64,000 bases of DNA. Source: Caldicellulosiruptor hydrothermalis 108. Lineage in GTDB: Bacteria; Bacillota; Thermoanaerobacteria; Caldicellulosiruptorales; Caldicellulosiruptoraceae. This document shows, one piece after another, positions 59,852-64,000 of this stretch. The stretch is taken from contig NC_014652.1 in the NCBI RefSeq assembly GCF_000166355.1, positions 1,437,001 through 1,501,000 on the forward strand, in the 5' to 3' direction. The first letter of the stretch is position 1. Every line of letters begins with the position of its first letter. The position numbers and the translations under genes are program-made. The notes beneath the pieces are model-generated. The model searched no databases. It saw only the letters and a list, made by a program, of their open reading frames with translations, and was not told the origin of the DNA.

Positions 59852-60922
59852 TTATATCTCTAAATCATCTAACACATCAACAATATAATAGTGGAAATTC
59901 AAAGCCAAATCTATATCCTTGCGAAATGCAAGCCTTTTACCTTCGCTATCATAAAAAATTCTAACAATTGGTCTGGATGGAAACTTGGGATTGTTGTGCA
60001 CAACTATTCCTTTTTCTCGAGTATTTAGTACAACCGGTGTTCCAATTTGAAAAAGAGAAATAAATGTGACAAACTTGGAAACGATATAACTATCAAAATG
60101 TGTTGAACATGAATTTAGCAGATATTCAATTGCCATGTGAGGTTTTAATCGCTTTCTAAATTCTCTGTCACTAACTAAAGCGTCAAACACATCTGCCACA
60201 GCTACAATTTTAGCCATTTGCGGAATTTCATCTCTGGTTTTGCCAAACGGATAACCACTGCCATCTAATCTTTCGTGATGGAAAAGTGCAATCTCTGCAA
60301 CATTCTGTTCAAATTTGTACTCAGAGCTCAAGATATCATATCCAACAATTGTGTGCATCTTTATCATCTCATATTCCTTTTCCTGAAGAGGTCCTCTCTT
60401 GCTCAAAATATTTTTGGGAATTTTTATCTTACCAATATCATGAAGTAAAGTGCCCATACCAAGTACCATGAGTTTATCAAAATCATATCCCAGCTTTATC
60501 CCAATCAGAATTGAGAGCACTGTTGTGTTGAGTGAATGAAAAAGTGTGTAGTTCCCAACTGTGCGTATATCACATAGGTTTAAAATAATCTCTTTTTGGT
60601 TTAAGAGAGAAGAAATTATTTTGCTAACAAGCTCCTTAATTTCCGGAGTAATCTCTTGAGTATTTATATATTTTGATGAAAAAACATCATTTACAATCTC
60701 AAATGCTTCTTCTTTTATCTCTTTGGTTATAACATCCTCTATGTAAATCTCGGTATTGTCATCTACAATGTAAATGTCATAAACTCCAAATTCTTTTAAC
60801 CTTTTTATAACACTATTTGTGAGTTTCTGACCACTTGCAATCAAAACCTTTCCATCTTCACTGTATATGTCCCGTGCAAGCACCATACCCTCTTTTGCAT
60901 TTTTAAGTAGTATCCTTCTCAT
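59852..60922 (-). CDS. HD-GYP domain phosphodiesterase
   Basis: At about 356 residues from ATG 60922 (GGGGAG 6 nt upstream), an N-terminal domain of about 110 residues (LLKNAKEGMVLARDIYSEDGKVLI) precedes an HD-GYP domain with GTLLHDIGKIKIPKNIL near 165, YEMIKMHTIVGYDIL, ALFHHERLDGSGYPFGKT (HHERxDGxGYP) and VAVADVFDALVSDREFRKRL. HD-GYP proteins hydrolyse cyclic di-GMP. All HD-GYP hallmark residues are present, so activity is expected. There is no membrane segment. The gene overlaps the end of the cyclo-ligase gene by 20 nt. Confidence 0.93.
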   Translation of the reverse strand: MRRILLKNAKEGMVLARDIYSEDGKVLIASGQKLTNSVIKRLKEFGVYDIYIVDDNTEIYIEDVITKEIKEEAFEIVNDVFSSKYINTQEITPEIKELVSKIISSLLNQKEIILNLCDIRTVGNYTLFHSLNTTVLSILIGIKLGYDFDKLMVLGMGTLLHDIGKIKIPKNILSKRGPLQEKEYEMIKMHTIVGYDILSSEYKFEQNVAEIALFHHERLDGSGYPFGKTRDEIPQMAKIVAVADVFDALVSDREFRKRLKPHMAIEYLLNSCSTHFDSYIVSKFVTFISLFQIGTPVVLNTREKGIVVHNNPKFPSRPIVRIFYDSEGKRLAFRKDIDLALNFHYYIVDVLDDLEI

Positions 60923-61502
60923 CATATTCTCCCCTATATGCATTTTTTTTCAACAAGACAAGCCTGTCAGTCACAATTACATCAAGCTTTACGTCATGCT
61001 CCTCTGCTTTGATTCTTTTTACCTTTTGAAAATGGTAAGCAACCCCAACTTTTATACAATGCGGGCCTACATCTTTCAAAAACCTATCATAGTAACCTTT
61101 GCCAAACCCCACCCTGTTTAAATCCTTGTCAAACGCAACAATGGGTACAATACAGACATCTATTTGTGATGGAGGTATCTGCTGTGTGCTTGACGGCTCT
61201 AAGATACCAAGCTTATTTCTGTGAAGTTTATTCTCTCTTTTATACTCACATGCCACCATTTCTGCACTATTTACAACTCTGGGTACATACACCTTTTTAT
61301 TTTTTTTGATAAGATATTCCATAATTTTTTTGGTATCAACTTCATATGGAAGGCTCATGTAAATGAAGATGGTTTGAAACTCAAAGGTTGAAAGAAGTTT
61401 TTTTAGGTTTCTGTATACCAATATATCAAGATATAACTTTCTCCTTGGTTCAACTAATTTTCGCCTGATTCCTATAACCTTTCTTATTTTTCGTTTGACC
61501 AG
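60903..61502 (-). CDS. 5-formyltetrahydrofolate cyclo-ligase, apparent CTG start
   Basis: This enzyme converts 5-formyl-THF to 5,10-methenyl-THF with ATP. Core motifs: FIYMSLPYEVDTKKIMEYL, KKVYVPRV, VCIVPIVAFDKDLNRVGFGKGYYDRFL near residue 135, GVAYHFQKVKRIKAEEHDVKLDVIVTD. The first ATG/GTG/TTG in frame (TTG 61421) has no ribosome site and cuts off the conserved N-terminal helix. In-frame residues KRKIRKVIGIRRKLVEP upstream fit the family's N-terminus. An in-frame stop follows only just before a CTG at 61502, which has GGGTGAT 5 nt upstream. A 199-residue protein results, close to family length. Confidence 0.82.
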   Translation of the reverse strand: MVKRKIRKVIGIRRKLVEPRRKLYLDILVYRNLKKLLSTFEFQTIFIYMSLPYEVDTKKIMEYLIKKNKKVYVPRVVNSAEMVACEYKRENKLHRNKLGILEPSSTQQIPPSQIDVCIVPIVAFDKDLNRVGFGKGYYDRFLKDVGPHCIKVGVAYHFQKVKRIKAEEHDVKLDVIVTDRLVLLKKNAYRGEYDEKDTT

Positions 61503-61573
61503 TTTTTATCACCCTTTTCTATTAATTTATCACTTTTTTATTACAATTGAAATACCTTTTATGGACTCAAAGT

Positions 61574-61606
61574 AAAATAGCCCTGAAAATAAATCAGGGC
61601 TATTTT
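61574..61606 (-). terminator. Terminator of yceD-rpmF
   Basis: Perfect 13-bp inverted repeat AAAATAGCCCTGA (61574-61586) and TCAGGGCTATTTT (61594-61606), 7-nt loop, starting right at the rpmF stop. The T tail on the minus strand is short. Confidence 0.82.
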
Positions 61607-61607
61607 G

Positions 61608-61784
61608 TTAGTCTTGGTTTACAACTTTTCTATTTCTATAATACCCGCAATTTGGACATACCCTGTGAGGAAGTTTCATCTCATGACACTGTGGACACTC
61701 TGTAAGATTTGGAATTTCCAATTTCCAATTTGCTCTATGTTTATGTGTTCTTTGTTTTGACCATCTTCTTTTTGGTTGTGCCAT
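61608..61784 (-). CDS. rpmF: Ribosomal protein bL32
   Basis: This 58-residue 50S protein starts MAQPKRRWSKQRTHKHR and contains a zinc-finger, CPQCHEM(x5)RVCPNCGYY, with all four Cys present. ATG 61784. It follows the DUF177 gene by 6 nt, the universal yceD-rpmF pairing. Confidence 0.96.
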   Translation of the reverse strand: MAQPKRRWSKQRTHKHRANWKLEIPNLTECPQCHEMKLPHRVCPNCGYYRNRKVVNQD

Positions 61785-61790
61785 TTCCTT

Positions 61791-62312
61791 TCACACCTCC
61801 TTTTTCTCATCTGTGTCCAGTTGATTGATAAGGGTTTTTAAAATGCTCAGTCTCGGGTCAATATCATCTTTTTCACATGAACATGAGCTCACATTTAGGT
61901 TTGTTCCACACACAGGACAAAGCCCCTTGCAGTCTTCCCTGCACAGGTACTTCATCGGCAGATACAGAACAATTGTTGCAACTATGCTATCATCAAATTC
62001 AATGACATCATCTTCAAACCTAATTACTTCATCATCTGTAGTATTTTCTCTATTGGAGTACTCTTCATAAAAAGGAACATCAACTTCAACATAAGCATCA
62101 TCTGTACATCTGTAACATATAGTTTTTAGTTTTGTTTTGACATTGCCACTGACCTCAATTAAATTTCCCTTCTTTGTAGCTACTCCATAAAAATAGACAG
62201 GTTCAACAAAAAATAAAATATCACCTCTAAATTCGAGCTTTTCCCAAGATTCACAAAATTCAAACTCTTCAGAGTCACCATTTGTTTTTAATTTTGACAC
62301 ATCTAATCTCAT
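61791..62312 (-). CDS. yceD: DUF177 (YceD) family protein
   Basis: At 173 residues, start MRLDVSKLK, then IEVSGNVKTKLKTICYRCTDDAYVEVDVPFYEEYS, with paired cysteines, and a C-terminal zinc-like CREDCKGLCPVCGTNLN. DUF177 proteins accompany rpmF and are linked to 23S rRNA/50S maturation. ATG 62312 has GAGGTGA 8 nt upstream; GTG 62324 is inside that ribosome site. Confidence 0.92.
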   Translation of the reverse strand: MRLDVSKLKTNGDSEEFEFCESWEKLEFRGDILFFVEPVYFYGVATKKGNLIEVSGNVKTKLKTICYRCTDDAYVEVDVPFYEEYSNRENTTDDEVIRFEDDVIEFDDSIVATIVLYLPMKYLCREDCKGLCPVCGTNLNVSSCSCEKDDIDPRLSILKTLINQLDTDEKKEV

Positions 62313-62343
62313 CTTTACAGTCACCTCGTATCATAACGGTTGT

Positions 62344-62372
62344 ATTATAAACTTTTATTTGAGTTTTGTCAA
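62344..62372 (-). promoter_or_regulatory. Consensus promoter of yceD-rpmF
   Basis: Minus strand TTGACA (62372-62367), 17 nt, TATAAT (62349-62344): a perfect sigma-A promoter about 32 nt before the yceD start. Confidence 0.9.
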
Positions 62373-62377
62373 TTGAT

Positions 62378-63037
62378 TTATTTCACTGTGATGGAATCCT
62401 TAATACTCTCGAATATCTTCTCCCCGATACCGTTCACGTTTTTTATCTCCTCAATACTTTTAAATGGACCATGCTTTTGTCTATATTCTATTATCCTTTC
62501 AGCAAGTTTATCACCAATTCTATCAAGAGTTTTCAACTCCTCCTTTGTGGCAGTATTGATGTTTATTTTTCCTTCACCTGCAGACACAGTCTCTTGTGCT
62601 GTCCCACCTGTAGAAGAAGACAAACTACTTTGCGACTGCACTTCGCCCATCTTTGGAATATAAATCTTTTGCCCATCAGAAATTTTCTCGGCAAGATTAA
62701 TTGAATTCAGGTCACTTCCAGGCAAAGCTCCACCCGCCAAAATCAAGGCATCGTTTATTCTGCTGCCTGGCAAAAGCTCATAAACTCCTGGATTTTTTAC
62801 GTTTCCGCACACATAGACAACATATTTTTGCTGAGAATCTTGGATATTTGTCTCAGCTGTTTTTCTACCTTCATTGTTCGTAATGTCATTGTCGCCTTCT
62901 TGTGACTCAAGGGTAACCACTTCTCCGGTGCTTTTGTCCGAAAAACTATTGTGTGTAAAATACTGGTATATATTGAGCATAAGAAGTACAGCAATAATCA
63001 CAATCATAACCTTTTCTCTTTTTGTAAATGCAGGCAT
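62378..63037 (-). CDS. comEA: Competence DNA receptor ComEA
   Basis: This 219-residue membrane-anchored DNA-binding protein has an N-terminal helix (about 8-25, VMIVIIAVLLMLNIYQYF), a spacer, an SLBB domain (about 72-130, YVVYVCGNVKNPGVYELLPGSRINDALILAGG), a Ser/Gly-rich linker and a C-terminal double helix-hairpin-helix (about 155-219, ININTATKEELKTLDRIGDKLAERIIEYR and IKNVNGIGEKIFESIK). It takes up DNA at the cell surface. No comEC/comEB follow here; the yceD promoter starts just after it. Confidence 0.94.
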   Translation of the reverse strand: MPAFTKREKVMIVIIAVLLMLNIYQYFTHNSFSDKSTGEVVTLESQEGDNDITNNEGRKTAETNIQDSQQKYVVYVCGNVKNPGVYELLPGSRINDALILAGGALPGSDLNSINLAEKISDGQKIYIPKMGEVQSQSSLSSSTGGTAQETVSAGEGKININTATKEELKTLDRIGDKLAERIIEYRQKHGPFKSIEEIKNVNGIGEKIFESIKDSITVK

Positions 63038-63108
63038 TTTATTTCACCTTCTTTTTTTGATTGTAGTACTTGACAGGAGAATAAAAAGTTTTGCCAGAAG
63101 TCCAGCAA

Positions 63109-63138
63109 TTGACATAAAAGCTGGTCATAATATATACT
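63109..63138 (+). promoter_or_regulatory. Promoter of the right-edge D,D-carboxypeptidase
   Basis: TTGACA (63109-63114), 18 nt, TATACT (63133-63138), about 48 nt before ATG 63187. Confidence 0.65.
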
Positions 63139-63186
63139 TATTTTATCACATGCAAACAAAACTTTTAAAGGCGGTGACAGTATTTA

Positions 63187-64000
63187 ATGTCTCAGTTTCT
63201 AAAAAAGGTAGTCTTATATCTAATTATCTCAGCACTTTTTTTTGCAATACTTTTTACATACCCCTTGTATACATACTCACAGCAAGAGTCCACAGACAAA
63301 CTTGGCTTGAGCGCAAAGTCAGCCATTTTAGTTGAAGCACATACGGGGCAGATTTTATTTGAAAAAAATCCGAATTTAATATGCTTTCCTGCAAGCACTA
63401 CGAAGGTTCTCACAGCACTTGTTGCTATATCATATGAACATGATCTTAACAAGATATTTAAAGTTTCTTCAAAAGCCACAATGATTGAACCAGGAAGTAG
63501 CAGTTATTATTTGAATCCAGGTGAGACTATATCTTTCCAGGACCTCCTTTATGCAATGCTTTTGATATCTGCAAATGACGCAGCTAACGTGATTGCTGAA
63601 AATATAGCAGGTAGTATCCCCGAATTTGTTGAGAAAATGAACGAATACGCAAAAAGTATTGGTGCCGAGAATTCTCATTTTGTAAATCCAAATGGACTTC
63701 ATTCGCCACAGCACTATACAACTGCTTATGATTTGAGCCTTATTGCAAGACAGGCTTATCAAAATGAAATATTAAGAAAGATATTTTCTACAGTTGAATA
63801 TAGAATAACAACTGCTTCAATGCATAAAAAACCTGAGTGGCAGATAATTTATAATATAAACAAGCTTTTGCGAAAAAACTCTAAATATTATTACCCATAT
63901 GCAACAGGAATAAAAACAGGGTATACAGCCCAGGCAAAAAGATGCTTAATTGCCTCTGCTAAAAAAGACGACATAGAACTTATTGCTGTTATTCTCTCTT
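63187..64000 (+). CDS. D-alanyl-D-alanine carboxypeptidase (partial, 3' end off the window)
   Basis: The first 271 residues of an exported S11 peptidase are visible. A signal segment (YLIISALFFAILFTYPLYT) follows MSQFLKKVV. Active-site motifs: FPASTTKVLTA (SxxK) near residue 70, LISANDAANVIA (SxN with Ala, not the usual SGN) near 132, and GIKTGYTAQAKR (KTG) near 245. It diverges from comEA and has its own promoter. It is a paralogue of dacF at 41 kb, which keeps SGN. Confidence 0.92.
   Translation, partial: MSQFLKKVVLYLIISALFFAILFTYPLYTYSQQESTDKLGLSAKSAILVEAHTGQILFEKNPNLICFPASTTKVLTALVAISYEHDLNKIFKVSSKATMIEPGSSSYYLNPGETISFQDLLYAMLLISANDAANVIAENIAGSIPEFVEKMNEYAKSIGAENSHFVNPNGLHSPQHYTTAYDLSLIARQAYQNEILRKIFSTVEYRITTASMHKKPEWQIIYNINKLLRKNSKYYYPYATGIKTGYTAQAKRCLIASAKKDDIELIAVILS

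Overview
The window is a gene-dense, AT-rich stretch of a low-GC Gram-positive (Firmicutes/Clostridia) chromosome, most likely from a thermophilic, hydrogen-producing fermenter of the Caldicellulosiruptor/Thermoanaerobacterales type. This placement is an inference. It rests on the gene repertoire (electron-bifurcating-type [FeFe] hydrogenase, OLE RNA, TRAP, yqfC/yqfD, ybeY-phoH order), on GC-rich structured RNA in an AT-rich background, and on heavy use of TTG/GTG starts. No tRNA, rRNA, CRISPR array, insertion sequence or phage gene was found. Almost every gene lies on the minus strand; the exceptions are an HPr-like gene (40.7 kb), a small membrane-anchored protein (43.4 kb) and a D,D-carboxypeptidase that runs off the right edge.

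Layout, read from left to right (transcription mostly runs right to left). 0-3 kb: 5' part of cmk, aroH-type chorismate mutase, a HutP-family protein, a histidine phosphatase, an RpiR-type regulator and a 54-residue DUF4264 protein. 3-6.6 kb: a biotin-dependent carboxyltransferase operon (12S-like, small subunit, biotin carrier, 5S-like) resembling transcarboxylase. 6.8-8.5 kb: speE-speB polyamine genes. 8.6-12.2 kb: SteA and SteB-like proteins with a GT2 glycosyltransferase and a MraY/WecA-like enzyme. 12.2-20.7 kb: cell shape and division (maf-mreBCD-mrdA-minCDE-rodA-mgsA). 20.9-25.9 kb: the NAD-linked hydrogenase operon hydC-kinase-ferredoxin-hydB-hydA, headed by two Rex-like operators. 26-29.2 kb: a sensory-type [FeFe] hydrogenase with DRTGG, anti-sigma-like and PHP proteins. 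29.2-33.2 kb: OLE RNA, oapA, dxs and tlyA. 33.2-40.5 kb: pcrA, pheST, mtaB. 41-47 kb: dacF, aroC, an MBL-fold RNase-like protein, a YerB-like lipoprotein, a DgkA-PAP2 fusion. 47.4-52.6 kb: ybeY, a short PgpH, phoH, yqfD, yqfC, yqeY, rpsU. 52.7-59.8 kb: glycolytic pyk and pfkA, a thioesterase, mtrB (TRAP) and dnaE. 59.9-64 kb: an HD-GYP protein, a 5-formyl-THF cyclo-ligase with an apparent CTG start, rpmF, yceD, comEA and a second D,D-carboxypeptidase.

The most notable element is a roughly 614-nt structured RNA at 32497..33110 (minus), with a closing 13-bp terminal stem and its own TTGAAG-17-TATAAT promoter, directly upstream of an OapA-type membrane protein. Size, structure and partner gene identify it as OLE RNA. 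Other points of interest are the paired Rex-like sites at hydC, the regulatory hydrogenase cluster, the transcarboxylase-like operon, the SteAB cluster, a Crh-like HPr lacking its histidine, and a PgpH homologue lacking its extracellular domain.
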